This document shows, piece by piece, positions 46,326 through 57,776 of a stretch of DNA of 64,000 nt. Both the position numbers and the translations under genes were made by a program. The notes beneath the pieces were generated by a model. It was not told where the DNA came from. It saw only the letters and a program-made list of their open reading frames with translations, and made no database searches. Positions within the stretch are counted from its first letter, which is position 1; each line of letters opens with the position of its first letter. The DNA is from Rhodococcus oxybenzonivorans (GTDB lineage: Bacteria > Actinomycetota > Actinomycetes > Mycobacteriales > Mycobacteriaceae): assembly GCF_003130705.1 (NCBI RefSeq), contig NZ_CP021354.1, positions 4,216,001 to 4,280,000 of the forward strand, given 5' to 3'.

Positions 46326-46724
46326 TTACCAGACGTAGGCGAGGACTTCCCCGCCCACTCCTTGATTGGCCGCCTGGCGATCGGTGAGCAGGCCGGTGGA
46401 CGTGGAAATGATCGCCACGCCGAGGCCGCCCAGAACCTTGGGCAGGTTGGTGGACTTTGCGTACACACGCAGACCGGGCTTCGAGACACGACGCACGCCG
46501 GCAAGGCTGCGCTCACGGCTCGGGCCGTACTTGAGGTCGACGATGAGGGTCTTACCGACCTCGGCGTCCTCGGTGCGGTAGTCGGCGATGTAGCCCTCAC
46601 GCTTGAGGATCTCGGCGATGTTCGCCTTGATCTTCGAGTGGGGCAACTTCACCTCATCGTGGTACGCCGTGTTGGCGTTGCGCAGACGTGTCAAGAAGTC
46701 TGCGATGGGGTCGGTCATGGTCAT
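46326..46724 (-). CDS. rpsH: 30S ribosomal protein S8
   Basis: 132 aa from the ATG giving [16 protein letters not shown]; an ATG two codons later is equally placed. Conserved C-terminal [20 protein letters not shown]. In E. coli S8 represses the spc operon by binding an mRNA mimic at rplE; whether the hairpin upstream here plays that role is unknown. Confidence 0.98.
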   Translation of the reverse strand: MTMTDPIADFLTRLRNANTAYHDEVKLPHSKIKANIAEILKREGYIADYRTEDAEVGKTLIVDLKYGPSRERSLAGVRRVSKPGLRVYAKSTNLPKVLGGLGVAIISTSTGLLTDRQAANQGVGGEVLAYVW

Positions 46725-46839
46725 GAGGTTGACCTCTACCTTTCTCACAACGGTTCCCTCTGCCGTGTCCGGCGCAGGCCTATCGCGAAGTAGGTCTTAC
46801 GTTTCCCGGCCCGAGATTACGAACCGGAAGTCTGTGGTG

Positions 46840-46874
46840 GGTGACGTCGTCATCGTCGCGGCGACGACGTCACC
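46840..46874 (-). terminator. Hairpin between rpsZ and rpsH
   Basis: 12-bp perfect stem (46840-46851/46863-46874), 11-nt loop with alternative pairing, starting 3 nt after the rpsZ stop. The rpsZ-rpsH spacer is 153 nt, long for this operon. Partial terminator, processing site or regulator binding site. Confidence 0.55.
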
Positions 46875-46877
46875 GGA

Positions 46878-47063
46878 TCACCAGGAGCTCTTGTGGACGC
46901 CGGGCAGCTCGCCGGCGTGCGCCATCTCGCGGACGCAGATTCGGCACAGGCCGAACTTGCGGAACACCGAGTGCGGACGACCGCACCGCTGGCAGCGGGT
47001 GTAGGCGCGCACCGCGAACTTGGGCTTCTTGTTGGCCTTGTTGACCAATGCCTTCTTAGCCAT
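46878..47063 (-). CDS. rpsZ: 30S ribosomal protein S14 type Z
   Basis: 61 aa, the short zinc-binding S14: CQRC and CRIC pairs provide the four cysteines. Start [20 protein letters not shown] is typical. Downstream of rplE. Confidence 0.97.
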   Translation of the reverse strand: MAKKALVNKANKKPKFAVRAYTRCQRCGRPHSVFRKFGLCRICVREMAHAGELPGVHKSSW

Positions 47064-47067
47064 TAGC

Positions 47068-47634
47068 TCAGTTCTCCTTGAACGGGAAGCCGAGGTGCTT
47101 GAGCAGGGCACGGCCTTCTTCGTTGTTGGTCGCGGTGGTCACCACGGTGATGTCCATGCCGCGCGGACGGTCGATCTTGTCCACGTCGATCTCGTGGAAC
47201 ATCGACTGCTCGTTCAGGCCGAACGTGTAGTTGCCGTTGCCGTCGAACTGGGTTCCCGACAGGCCACGGAAGTCCCTGATGCGGGGAAGGGCCACGGACA
47301 CGAGACGGTCCAGGAATTCCCACATGCGGTCGCCGCGAAGCGTGACGCGGGCACCGATCGGCATGCCCTCGCGAAGCTTGAACTGCGCGATCGACTTGCG
47401 CGCCTTGCGGATCTCGGGCTTCTGACCGGTGATCAGAGCGAGATCGTTGACGGCACCGTTGATGAGCTTGGCGTCGCGGGCGGCGTCACCGACACCCATG
47501 TTGACGACGACCTTGACGACGCCCGGGATCTGCATCACGTTGGCGTAGTCGAATTCGCTGTTCAGCGCAGCCTTGATCTCTTCGCGGTAGCGAGTCTTCA
47601 GGCGCGGCTGGATCTTGTTCTCAGTGGAGGTCAT
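47068..47634 (-). CDS. rplE: 50S ribosomal protein L5
   Basis: 188 aa. Family blocks [37 protein letters not shown] and [20 protein letters not shown]. Binds 5S rRNA at the central protuberance. Confidence 0.98.
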   Translation of the reverse strand: MTSTENKIQPRLKTRYREEIKAALNSEFDYANVMQIPGVVKVVVNMGVGDAARDAKLINGAVNDLALITGQKPEIRKARKSIAQFKLREGMPIGARVTLRGDRMWEFLDRLVSVALPRIRDFRGLSGTQFDGNGNYTFGLNEQSMFHEIDVDKIDRPRGMDITVVTTATNNEEGRALLKHLGFPFKEN

Positions 47635-47635
47635 G

Positions 47636-47953
47636 TCAGATGTCCTTCCCGTTCTTCCGGGAAATCCGAACGCGCTTGCCGGACTCTTCGTCGGTCCGGT
47701 AGCCCACGCGGGTGGGGTTGCCGTCCGAGTCGATGACCGCGACGTTGGAAACGTGGATCGGGGCTTCCTGCGTCACGATGCCGCCGGAGGAAGCTCCGCG
47801 CTCGTTCGCGGAAACCGCGGTGTGCTTCTTGATGCGGTTCACGCCTTCGACGAGGACCTTGTTGGTCGCGGGGTAGGCCTGAATGACCTTGCCCTTCGCG
47901 CCCTTGTCCTTGCCGGCGATGACCAGCACGGTGTCACCCTTGTGCACCTTCAT
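47636..47953 (-). CDS. rplX: 50S ribosomal protein L24
   Basis: 105 aa, KOW motif [20 protein letters not shown] at the N-terminus. The ATG follows GGAGG at 7 nt and overlaps the rplN stop; a GTG one codon earlier is less likely. Confidence 0.98.
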   Translation of the reverse strand: MKVHKGDTVLVIAGKDKGAKGKVIQAYPATNKVLVEGVNRIKKHTAVSANERGASSGGIVTQEAPIHVSNVAVIDSDGNPTRVGYRTDEESGKRVRISRKNGKDI

Positions 47954-48321
47954 CACAGCACCTCCGGGGCGAGCGAGACGATCTTCATGAACTTCTTCTC
48001 ACGCAGCTCACGGCCGACCGGGCCGAAGATGCGGGTGCCACGGGGATCGTTGTCCGGCTTGATGAGGACGGCGGCGTTCTCGTCGAACTTGATGTACGAC
48101 CCGTCCGGCCGGCGACGTTCCTTCGTGGTGCGGACGATGACGGCCTTGACGACCTCGCCCTTCTTGATGTTTCCACCCGGGATGGCGTCCTTGACGGTGG
48201 CGACGATGATGTCACCGATCCCGGCGTAGCGGCGTGACGAACCACCGAGAACGCGGATGCAGAGAATCTCCTTGGCACCCGTGTTGTCGGCGACGCGCAG
48301 CCGCGACTCCTGCTGAATCAC
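47953..48321 (-). CDS. rplN: 50S ribosomal protein L14
   Basis: 122 aa, standard. Begins [20 protein letters not shown]; ends [16 protein letters not shown]. First gene of the spc operon, after a 202-nt gap from rpsQ that carries a -10 element and hairpins. Confidence 0.98.
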   Translation of the reverse strand: MIQQESRLRVADNTGAKEILCIRVLGGSSRRYAGIGDIIVATVKDAIPGGNIKKGEVVKAVIVRTTKERRRPDGSYIKFDENAAVLIKPDNDPRGTRIFGPVGRELREKKFMKIVSLAPEVL

Positions 48322-48352
48322 TTACTTCTCCTTGACCTGGTGTTTTCGACTG

Positions 48353-48375
48353 GAGCGACCAACTGGCGGTCGCTC
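48353..48375 (-). promoter_or_regulatory. Leader hairpin upstream of rplN
   Basis: 8-bp stem GAGCGACC/GGTCGCTC (48353-48360/48368-48375), 7-nt loop, about 32 nt before the rplN ATG in the likely spc mRNA leader. Confidence 0.45.
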
Positions 48376-48458
48376 TGTCGTGCACGGCAGATTTCCGACC
48401 CGACGTGCGCGGTCCGTACCCGTACCCTGCATGAGGCCGCCCTGACGGGTGGCACAAC

Positions 48459-48497
48459 GGTGGGGTTGCCGTGCATCTGTCGCAAGGCAACCCCACC
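48459..48497 (-). terminator. 12-bp hairpin between rpsQ and rplN
   Basis: Stem 48459-48470/48486-48497 (GGTGGGGTTGCC arms), 15-nt loop, 27 nt past the rpsQ stop. It fits the end of the S10 operon, but it also overlaps the likely transcription start of the spc operon, so it could act in either message. Confidence 0.6.
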
Positions 48498-48503
48498 ATC
48501 ATA
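48498..48503 (-). promoter_or_regulatory. Candidate -10 element of the spc operon
   Basis: TATGAT on the minus strand, 5 of 6 to consensus, immediately after rpsQ. Initiation near 48491 would give a leader of about 170 nt to rplN. No good -35 at 16-18 bp. Confidence 0.4.
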
Positions 48504-48523
48504 CTGGACACATATTGTGGTTC

Positions 48524-48805
48524 TTACTTGGCCTTCTCGACGACCTCGACGAGGCGCCAGTGCTTCGTCGCGGACAGCGGACGGGTTTCCATCAGCTGCA
48601 CGAGGTCACCGACACCGGCGACACCGTTCTCGTCGTGGGCCTTGACCTTGCTGGTCCGGCGGATGATCTTGCCGTAGAGCGGGTGCTTGACCCGGTCTTC
48701 GAGCTCGACCACGATCGTCTTCTCCATCTTGTCGGAGACGACATATCCGGTGCGGACCTTGCGGCTGCCGCGCTCTGTAGTGCTCACTGCTTTTTCCTCA
48801 CTCAT
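48524..48805 (-). CDS. rpsQ: 30S ribosomal protein S17
   Basis: 93 aa. S17 core from [20 protein letters not shown]; a short N-terminal extension precedes it. OB fold, early 16S binder. The ATG overlaps the rpmC stop by 4 nt. Last gene of the S10 operon. Confidence 0.98.
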   Translation of the reverse strand: MSEEKAVSTTERGSRKVRTGYVVSDKMEKTIVVELEDRVKHPLYGKIIRRTSKVKAHDENGVAGVGDLVQLMETRPLSATKHWRLVEVVEKAK

Positions 48806-49037
48806 GCCGCGTCACCTGCGTCCGGACCAACGGCCAGTCCGAGCTCACGCTCACGCAGAACGGTGTAGATACGCGCGATGTCGTGACGGACGGTCCGAAG
48901 CCGGCGGTTGTTGTCCATCTGGCCGGTGGCCATCTGGAAACGAAGGTTGAACAGCTCTTCCTTCGACTCACGAAGCCGGGTGACCAGCTCTTCTTCGGTG
49001 AGCTCGCGGAGCTCTGCGGCTGGGGTTCCAGTAGCCA

Positions 49038-49038
<1 letters not shown>
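48802..49038 (-). CDS. rpmC: 50S ribosomal protein L29
   Basis: 78 aa from the ATG giving [19 protein letters not shown]29 helical hairpin with [17 protein letters not shown]. Overlaps rplP by one base and rpsQ by four. Confidence 0.97.
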
Positions 49039-49454
<416 letters not shown>

Positions 49455-49457
49455 GCG

Positions 49458-50664
<1,207 letters not shown>

Positions 50665-50668
<4 letters not shown>

Positions 50669-50946
50669 CGCCTCTTCGCCTTCCGATCATCCTTGATGTG
50701 ACCCTTGAACGTGCGGGTCGGTGCAAACTCTCCGAGCTTGTGTCCGACCATCGAGTCGGAGACGAACACGGGGACGTGCTTGCGGCCGTCGTGAACCGCA
50801 AACGTGTGGCCGATGAAGTCCGGGATGATCGTGGAACGACGGGACCAGGTCTTGATGACCTGCTTGGTTCCCTTTTCGTTCTGCACGTCCACCTTCGCGA
50901 GGAGGTGGTCATCGACGAACGGGCCCTTCTTGAGGCTGCGTGGCAT
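50665..50946 (-). CDS. rpsS: 30S ribosomal protein S19
   Basis: 93 aa, [20 protein letters not shown] start and C-terminal [20 protein letters not shown]; standard length. Confidence 0.98.
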
Positions 50947-50959
50947 CCTTCACTCCCTC

Positions 50960-51796
<837 letters not shown>

Positions 51797-51835
51797 GAGT
51801 CTTCTCGTCCTCTATGTCTCGTCAAGTCCCGGCGC

Positions 51836-52141
51836 TTACGCGACCGGTCCTCCGAAGATCTCGATGGGCTTGCTGTCGGCCGAGAGGGTCACGAGCGCGC
51901 GCTTGGTGTCCTTGCGCTTGCCGTAACCGAACCGGGTCCGCTTGCGCTTGCCCTGACGGTTGGCGGTGTTGACGCTTGTCACAGTGACGCCGAAGATCTT
52001 CTCGACGGCAATCTTGATCTGCGTCTTGTTCGAGTCCGGGTGCACCAGGAAGGTGTAGGTGCCTTCCTCGATCAGTCCGTAGGACTTCTCGGAGATGACC
52101 GGAGCCAGCAGGATGTCGCGGGGGTCAGCGATGGTCGTCAC
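51836..52141 (-). CDS. rplW: 50S ribosomal protein L23
   Basis: 101 aa. Core [20 protein letters not shown]; docking site for trigger factor and SRP at the tunnel exit. Overlaps rplD by 4 nt. Confidence 0.98.
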   Translation of the reverse strand: MTTIADPRDILLAPVISEKSYGLIEEGTYTFLVHPDSNKTQIKIAVEKIFGVTVTSVNTANRQGKRKRTRFGYGKRKDTKRALVTLSADSKPIEIFGGPVA

Positions 52142-52827
52142 TTGGCCTCCTCCTTGTTCTCTTCCTGGACGCTCTCGGCGGGCCCGTGGATGAACGTGTT
52201 GAGCGCCTCGACGCTGAACACGACGTCATCGCTGTTGAGCACGTCGTACGTGTTGAGCTGGTCGGGTGCGATGGGATGCACACCGTCCAGGTTCTGCACG
52301 CTCTTCCACGCCGCAATGTCTTCACGTCCGACGACGAGCAGGACCTTCTTGCGGTCCGAGATCTCGCCCAGGAACGCCTTGGCGCCCTTCGTCGAGGGAG
52401 TCTGACCGGCGACCAGCTCGGTGATCACGTGGATACGCTCGTTGCGCGCCCGGTCGGAGAGAGCTCCGCGCAGGGCGGCGGCCTTCATCTTCTTGGGCGT
52501 CCGCTGGCTGTAGTCACGCGGCTGCGGGCCGTGGACGGTGCCACCACCAGCGAACTGCGGTGCACGGGTCGAGCCCTGGCGAGCGCGGCCGGTGCCCTTC
52601 TGGCGGTACGGCTTCTTTCCACCGCCGCGAACCTCGCCGCGGGTCTTGGTGGAGTGGGTGCCCTGACGCGCAGCTGCGAGCTGAGCGACGACAACCTGGT
52701 GGAGAAGCGCGATGTTGGCAGGCGCGTCGAAGATCTCCGCGGGGAGGTCGACGGTGCCGTTGGTCTTGCCGCCGGCGACCTTGACGTCCAGCGTCAGCTT
52801 GGTCGTCGATGTCTCGGTGCTGGTCAT
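52138..52827 (-). CDS. rplD: 50S ribosomal protein L4
   Basis: 229 aa. Tunnel loop [20 protein letters not shown] is intact. In E. coli L4 represses the S10 operon; the long leader before rpsJ here would be the place to look for such control, although the E. coli leader structure is not evident. Overlaps rplC by 4 nt. Confidence 0.98.
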   Translation of the reverse strand: MTSTETSTTKLTLDVKVAGGKTNGTVDLPAEIFDAPANIALLHQVVVAQLAAARQGTHSTKTRGEVRGGGKKPYRQKGTGRARQGSTRAPQFAGGGTVHGPQPRDYSQRTPKKMKAAALRGALSDRARNERIHVITELVAGQTPSTKGAKAFLGEISDRKKVLLVVGREDIAAWKSVQNLDGVHPIAPDQLNTYDVLNSDDVVFSVEALNTFIHGPAESVQEENKEEAK

Positions 52828-53480
52828 GCCCGTGCACCACCCTTCACTGCACTCTTGACGATCACGAGGCCACCCTTGCGGCCGGGGATCGCACCCTTGA
52901 TCAGCAGCAGGCCGTTCTCGGCGTCCACCTTGTGGACCGAGAGGTTCTGCGTCGTGATGCGGTCGCTACCCATGCGACCGGACATGCGCATGCCCTTGAA
53001 CACGCGGCCCGGAGTGGCGCAACCACCGATGGAACCGGGGCGACGGTGCACAGCCTGGGCGCCGTGCGAGGCGCCCTGGCCGGCGAAGCCGTGGCGCTTC
53101 ATGGTTCCGGCGAAGCCCTTACCCTTGCTGGTTCCGGTGACGTCGACGTAGGCGCCGTCCTCGAAGACCTCGGCGGTAAGTTCCTGGCCGACCTCGTACT
53201 CCGAGGTGTCGGCAACGCGGAGCTCCACAACGTGGCGGCGCGGGGTGACGCCGGCCTTGGCGAACTGGCCGGAAGTCGGCTTGTTCACCTTGCGCGGGTC
53301 GATGGCGCCGAACGCGAGCTGCACGGCGCTGTAGCCGTCACGCTCTTCGGTACGAATCTGGGTCACGACGTTGGGCCCGGCCTTCACGACGGTGACCGGA
53401 ACGACCCGGTTGTTCTCGTCGAAGACCTGGGTCATGCCGAGCTTCGTGCCCAGGATTCCCTTGATCTTGGTATCAGTCAT
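52824..53480 (-). CDS. rplC: 50S ribosomal protein L3
   Basis: 218 aa from the ATG giving [20 protein letters not shown], with GGAG upstream. The upstream GTG (53504) that overlaps the rpsJ stop is less likely. Core [19 protein letters not shown]. Confidence 0.98.
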   Translation of the reverse strand: MTDTKIKGILGTKLGMTQVFDENNRVVPVTVVKAGPNVVTQIRTEERDGYSAVQLAFGAIDPRKVNKPTSGQFAKAGVTPRRHVVELRVADTSEYEVGQELTAEVFEDGAYVDVTGTSKGKGFAGTMKRHGFAGQGASHGAQAVHRRPGSIGGCATPGRVFKGMRMSGRMGSDRITTQNLSVHKVDAENGLLLIKGAIPGRKGGLVIVKSAVKGGARA

Positions 53481-53500
53481 TGTTTTTGTCTCCGCCGCGC

Positions 53501-53806
53501 TCACTGAATATTGACGTCGACGCTGGCCGGAAGGTCGATGCGCATGAGCGCGTCCACCGTCTTGGGCGTCGGGTCGAGGATGTCGATAAGCCGCTTGTGA
53601 GTACGCATCTCGAAGTGCTCGCGCGAGTCCTTGTACTTGTGCGGCGAGCGGATGACGCAGTACACGTTCTTTTCGGTCGGCAACGGCACGGGTCCAACGA
53701 CGCGGGCCCCGGTACGGGTCACCGTCTCGACGATCTTGCGCGCTGACGCGTCGATCGCCTCATGGTCGTAGGCCTTGAGCCTGATGCGGATCTTCTGTCC
53801 CGCCAC
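53501..53806 (-). CDS. rpsJ: 30S ribosomal protein S10
   Basis: 101 aa, GTG start with AAAGGA 9 nt upstream. [20 protein letters not shown] start and [13 protein letters not shown] core. First gene of the S10 operon; also known as NusE in antitermination complexes. Confidence 0.98.
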   Translation of the reverse strand: MAGQKIRIRLKAYDHEAIDASARKIVETVTRTGARVVGPVPLPTEKNVYCVIRSPHKYKDSREHFEMRTHKRLIDILDPTPKTVDALMRIDLPASVDVNIQ

Positions 53807-54190
53807 GCTTAGTGTCCTTTTCTTGCCGCGTTTCGTAGAACCACCCGAGTCGGGCCGAACTACCTCGTCGTCTGCACAGTCCTTACCTGGGCCGCAACTG
53901 TCCGAACGCTAGGCGACCGGGACGCACCCGATCCGCTGCCGCTGTTCATCTGTCATGGTTCTCCGGTACACGCGGTCGGGCGTGTCGCCGTCCCACTCAT
54001 TCTCCGACCCGCAACTTTTCAGCTTTCGGGCCGGGAATTCGCACCGGATGCACTCGAAATCGAGTGCACAGTAGGTACTGCTTCCGTCTTGCATGGGCCG
54101 CGAACAGCTCTTTCGAACCGCTCGACGACGTTCTTCACCCCACCTGTTTCAGGCCGCAATAGATCGCGTCCCAGACAAGGCAACCCGACC

Positions 54191-54219
54191 AGTATGCCGT
54201 ACGAGGCCCGAGACTTCAA
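54191..54219 (-). promoter_or_regulatory. SigA-type promoter candidate for the S10 operon
   Basis: Minus strand: -35 TTGAAG (54219-54214), 17-bp spacer, -10 CATACT (54196-54191). Transcription would begin near 54184. It is the best promoter-like match I found upstream of rpsJ. Confidence 0.6.
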
Positions 54220-54250
54220 ACCGACCCGGACCGGTGCCGCGGCCGCAGAA

Positions 54251-54266
54251 CTTACTTTCGAGTAAG
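54251..54266 (+). promoter_or_regulatory. UUCG hairpin overlapping the ribosome-binding site of the hotdog gene
   Basis: CTTACT-TTCG-AGTAAG forms a 6-bp stem with a UUCG tetraloop. Its right arm contains part of the AAGG that serves as Shine-Dalgarno 7 nt before the ATG. It may sequester the site in RNA, or be a DNA operator (TTACT-N4-AGTAA). Confidence 0.45.
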
Positions 54267-54274
54267 GTGTCTGG

Positions 54275-54772
54275 ATGACGACTTCGAGTCCTACCTATGC
54301 CGCCTGGCAGAAGCTTCCGGACAACGCCCTCGGTCACACTCTCTTCTCTCTGGCGATGTGTGTACGCGTTCCCTACTTCGGCTCGGTGCTCCCCCGCGTC
54401 GTCGACATGCGCCCCGGACGCTGCGAGGTTCACGCCCCGAAATGGTGGGGCGTGCGCAACCACCTCGGCACCTTTCACGCCATCGCGGCCTGCAACCTCT
54501 CCGAGGTGGCCATGGGCATGCTGTCCGAAGCAACCGTGCCGAGCACGCATCGATGGATTCCGAAGTCCATGACGGTCGACTACCTCGCCAAGGCGAACGG
54601 ATCGTTGCGGGCGATCGCCGAACTACCGGAGCCGCCGGACTTTGCCACCATCACCGAGGGCGCCGAGCTGGTGGTGCCGGTACGCATCGTCGACCGCGCG
54701 GGGAACGAGGTGGTCCACGCTGACATCACGACGTGGGTGACACCCCGCAGTGCCGGACCGGGGACTTCATAG
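54275..54772 (+). CDS. Hotdog-fold thioesterase-like protein (DUF4442)
   Basis: 165 aa. Single hotdog domain: NHLGTFHAIAACNLSEVAMG is the central helix region of the PaaI/YiiD-like (DUF4442) group, which includes acyl-CoA thioesterase-related proteins. ATG preceded by AAGG inside a hairpin. Upstream of, and on the same strand as, the ABC exporter but 339 bp away. Substrate unknown; a role with acyl groups is inferred from the fold. Confidence 0.8.
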   Translation: MTTSSPTYAAWQKLPDNALGHTLFSLAMCVRVPYFGSVLPRVVDMRPGRCEVHAPKWWGVRNHLGTFHAIAACNLSEVAMGMLSEATVPSTHRWIPKSMTVDYLAKANGSLRAIAELPEPPDFATITEGAELVVPVRIVDRAGNEVVHADITTWVTPRSAGPGTS

Positions 54773-55111
54773 CTCCGGGCAAGCAACCATGGTGAGCGCC
54801 GAGGCGGAAGCGGAGGTGGACGACGGCACGACGCATGTCGAAGCTCACATTTCGGTCCCGGCCCCTCCACGCCCGCGAATTGCCCTGCGGGAGTACTGCG
54901 GACACCGGGCTTGACGTTCGCACACCATGGCCGTCGACAGGGAAGACGCAGAGGTTGCGGCGGTCGCGGGAGTGGAACTGGTACAGGTGTGCGGCATTTA
55001 TCGTGTACCTGTCTGCGCGCGTTACAGAAGATTCCCCGGCCCCTTCCCCGGGCGTGGACATGGTTCGCGGGTCTGGCTTCATCTCACTTCTCGCGTGCCA
55101 TACTCGAGGAC
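54773..55111 (+). other. Intergenic region before the ABC exporter
   Basis: 339 bp between the hotdog gene and the ATPase gene. Open frames on the minus strand here have no ribosome-binding site and no recognisable motif. I see no strong promoter or inverted repeat; the exporter promoter is presumably here. Confidence 0.4.
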
Positions 55112-56080
55112 ATGCCTGCACCTGACACCGCCGTACTTGTCGAGGGAATCGAAAAATCCTTCGGTGACGTCGCAGCGTTGCGGGGCGTGAGCTTCGAGGT
55201 ACCCCGCGGCACGGTTCTGGGCATCCTCGGCCCCAACGGGGCTGGAAAGACCACCACCGTCAACGTCCTGTCCACACTGCTCCGGCCTGATGCCGGACGG
55301 GCCTTCGTCGCCGGGCACGACGTCGTCACCGAATCGGCGGACGTGCGGCGGAGCATCATGATGACGGGGCAGTACGCGGCCCTCGACGAGTCGTTGACCG
55401 GCCGCGAGAACCTCGTGCTGTTCGGGCGTCTGATGGGTCTGCCCAAGGGCGACGCGAAGGCGCGGGCCCAGGATCTCCTCACTCAGTTCGACCTCCTCGA
55501 CGCCGGTGACCGAAAGGTGTCCGGCTACTCGGGCGGTATGCGTCGACGCGTCGACATCGCGTGCGGTCTGGTGATCCGGCCGGAAGTGGTGTTCCTCGAC
55601 GAACCGACCACCGGTCTCGACCCCCGCAGCCGTCAGGGCGTGTGGGGTCTCGTGTCTGCGCTGAAAGATCAGGGCATCACCATTCTGCTCACCACGCAGT
55701 ACCTCGAAGAGGCCGACTTGCTGAGCGACAACATCGTGGTCATCGACAAGGGCACGGTGATCGCCGAAGGCTCGGCGGACGACCTCAAGGCCCGCACCGG
55801 CGGCAGCTATTGCGAAGTCGTGCCGGTCCAGCTCTCCGATCTACCGCGCGTGCGCGAGGTTCTGGCGGGCCTGTGCCCGCCCGACCGCGTCATCGAGGAA
55901 GGTTCCGACCGCTTGTCGATTCCGGCCGAGCACGGTGCCCAGACTCTCGCCGAGGTGCTTCGTCGTCTCGACATGGCCGGTGTGAAACTTGCCGACATCG
56001 CACTCCGACGGCCGTCGCTCGATGACGTGTTCCTCTCGCTCACCGGACATGCACGCGTCGACGAGAGCCTGCCGTCGTGA
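55112..56080 (+). CDS. ABC transporter ATP-binding protein, DrrA type
   Basis: 322 aa from the ATG giving MPAPDTAVLVEGIEKSFGD. Walker A GPNGAGKT at 40-47, signature-like YSGGMRRRVDIA, Walker B VVFLDEPTTGLD, and a C-terminal extension found in the daunorubicin-resistance (DrrA) subfamily. Overlaps the first permease by 4 nt. Powers export of a hydrophobic or lipid-like compound; substrate unknown. Confidence 0.92.
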   Translation: MPAPDTAVLVEGIEKSFGDVAALRGVSFEVPRGTVLGILGPNGAGKTTTVNVLSTLLRPDAGRAFVAGHDVVTESADVRRSIMMTGQYAALDESLTGRENLVLFGRLMGLPKGDAKARAQDLLTQFDLLDAGDRKVSGYSGGMRRRVDIACGLVIRPEVVFLDEPTTGLDPRSRQGVWGLVSALKDQGITILLTTQYLEEADLLSDNIVVIDKGTVIAEGSADDLKARTGGSYCEVVPVQLSDLPRVREVLAGLCPPDRVIEEGSDRLSIPAEHGAQTLAEVLRRLDMAGVKLADIALRRPSLDDVFLSLTGHARVDESLPS

Positions 56081-56892
56081 CGGCGCCCCCGCAGGTAGCC
56101 TTCGAACGCGCTCTCGCGGGCAAGCACCGAAAGCCCCAGCCGTCCAACGTGCAGCAGTGGGTTGCACTGACCCAGCGAAATCTCCACACCATGTCGGTGA
56201 CGGGTCAGTTCTTCATCGCGGTGCTCGCACCGTTGATCTTCACAGTCGGCTTCTACCTACCGCTGCGTCTGGTGATGAAGTTCCAGGGCGTCGACTACGC
56301 CCAGTTCGTCATGCCGATCATCGTGCTCCAAGCGATGGCGTTCACGGCCGTCTCCGCCGCGCATCGAGCGGCGACCGAGGCGTCGAACGGTATGAATACC
56401 CGATTCCAGACCATGCCCGTGGGAGCAGCCATACCCTTGGCGGCGCGCATGTCTGCGTCACTCGTGCACTCGTCCATTTCGCTCGTCGCTGCCGTGACGT
56501 ACGGGTATCTCATCGGTTTCAGGTTCGATGGCGGCACGAGGCTGACCCTCGGCTTCTGTGCCCTGGCGATGCTCATCGGGTTCGCACTCACGACCGGTGC
56601 GGATGCGCTCGGAACGCTGACGGGGAGCCCGGAAGTCACCAGCCAGGCGCTCACGCTCCCGCAGCTGATTCTGGGGATGTTCTCCTCCGGATTCGTTCCG
56701 GTGAGCCAGTTCCCGGAGTGGGCGCAGGGCTTCGTACGGAACCAGCCGATATCTCAGTTCTCCGAATCGATGCGTGCCATGACCGAGGGCACGATCACCC
56801 TGCACCAGATGACGCCGACTCTGCTGTGGTGCGCCGGACTCGTGCTCGCTTTCGTTCCATTGTCGATCTGGTCGAATGTGAGGCGCGGATGA
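56077..56892 (+). CDS. ABC transporter permease (DrrB-like), first
   Basis: 271 aa, six predicted transmembrane helices, ABC-2 type. Contains QLILGMFSSGFVPVSQFPEW and a cytoplasmic N-terminus beginning MTAPPQVAFERALAG. GTG start overlapping the ATPase; its stop overlaps the next permease by 4 nt (ATGA). Three-gene DrrA-B-C arrangement. Confidence 0.9.
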   Translation: MTAPPQVAFERALAGKHRKPQPSNVQQWVALTQRNLHTMSVTGQFFIAVLAPLIFTVGFYLPLRLVMKFQGVDYAQFVMPIIVLQAMAFTAVSAAHRAATEASNGMNTRFQTMPVGAAIPLAARMSASLVHSSISLVAAVTYGYLIGFRFDGGTRLTLGFCALAMLIGFALTTGADALGTLTGSPEVTSQALTLPQLILGMFSSGFVPVSQFPEWAQGFVRNQPISQFSESMRAMTEGTITLHQMTPTLLWCAGLVLAFVPLSIWSNVRRG

Positions 56893-57737
56893 CCACCGAG
56901 TATCGAGCCGAGGCGCCCACCCGGGTGACGTTCCCCGCGGTGTCGAAGCCGCATCCCGAGAATTCGGCATCCGCCCTGGTGGTTCACAGCCTGTTGCAGA
57001 CGAAACGGCTTCTTGTGCGTTGGGCTCGCGACCCCGGAACGATGATCCAGGCCATCGTCTATCCCGCTCTGATGCTTGTCATGTTCTGGGCCGTGTTGGG
57101 CATTTCGATCACCAAGGCCACGGGCGTCAACAGTCTGTACGGCACCGTCCCCATGATCACTCTGGTCGGTGCCATGTTCGGCTCCATCGCGGGGGGACTG
57201 TCCCTCAAGAAGGAATGGGCCAACGGCCTGCTCGGCAGGTTCTGGGTTCTCCCCGTCCACAGGGCTTCTCCCCTGGTCAGCCGGCTGCTGGCCGAGTGTG
57301 TGCGCATCTCTCTGACGACGGTCCTCATCATCGCCGTCGGAATTGCCCTCGGCTTCCGGTTCGACCAGGGCGTCCTCGCCGGCGTGGGCCTCATGCTTCT
57401 GCCACTACTCTTCGGCGTCAGCTTCGCGACGATGGTGACGGCCCTCGCTGTCAACGCGGGGAAGGCGCCACTCGTCGAACTGCTGTCCCTGCTCTGCACA
57501 CTTCTGCTGTTCTTCAACTCGGGATTCGTACCCACCGCCGCGTACCCGACCTGGTTGCAGTCGTTCGTCGAGAACCAGCCGATGTCCTGTGCCATCGACG
57601 CGATGAAGGGTCTGTCGATGGGCGGTCCGGTGGCGGAACCACTGATCAAGACGATCGCCTGGTCGATCGGTGGACTGATCGTGTTCACCTACCCCGCGGT
57701 GCGCGGATACCGAAGGGCCGCAGGGACTCCCCCGTAG
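56889..57737 (+). CDS. ABC transporter permease (DrrC-like), second
   Basis: 282 aa, six predicted transmembrane helices, ABC-2 type; FVPTAAYPTWLQSFVENQP matches the first permease's equivalent segment, showing they are paralogues. A cytoplasmic N-terminus of about 45 residues. Its stop is 39 bp from the convergent mceF stop. Confidence 0.9.
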   Translation: MTTEYRAEAPTRVTFPAVSKPHPENSASALVVHSLLQTKRLLVRWARDPGTMIQAIVYPALMLVMFWAVLGISITKATGVNSLYGTVPMITLVGAMFGSIAGGLSLKKEWANGLLGRFWVLPVHRASPLVSRLLAECVRISLTTVLIIAVGIALGFRFDQGVLAGVGLMLLPLLFGVSFATMVTALAVNAGKAPLVELLSLLCTLLLFFNSGFVPTAAYPTWLQSFVENQPMSCAIDAMKGLSMGGPVAEPLIKTIAWSIGGLIVFTYPAVRGYRRAAGTPP

Positions 57738-57776
57738 CACCCAGGTCCGCCTGCCGTCCCGTCGAGTCCCGCGGAA

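Larger units (their letters stand above)
53807..54274 (-). promoter_or_regulatory. Leader region of the S10 operon (468 bp without a confident gene)
   Basis: Contains a SigA-type promoter (see 54191-54219), so the rpsJ mRNA would carry about 380 nt of leader. Inside the leader are an 8-bp inverted repeat GCACTCGA/TCGAGTGC (54050-54067), a nearby CAGTA/TACTG repeat (54069-54080) and a 15-codon ORF with GGAGA before its ATG (53956-53909). The right end also holds the upstream region of the divergent hotdog gene. Confidence 0.5.

Noticed and set aside
53909..54094. 61-codon Cys-containing ORF in the S10 leader
   Set aside because: No clear ribosome-binding site and mixed codon use; it overlaps hairpins. 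The shorter 15-codon ORF at its end is mentioned only as a possible leader peptide.
54726..55121. 131-codon minus-strand ORF between the hotdog gene and the exporter
   Set aside because: No Shine-Dalgarno, no motif, low-quality composition, overlaps the hotdog gene end and the ATPase start region.
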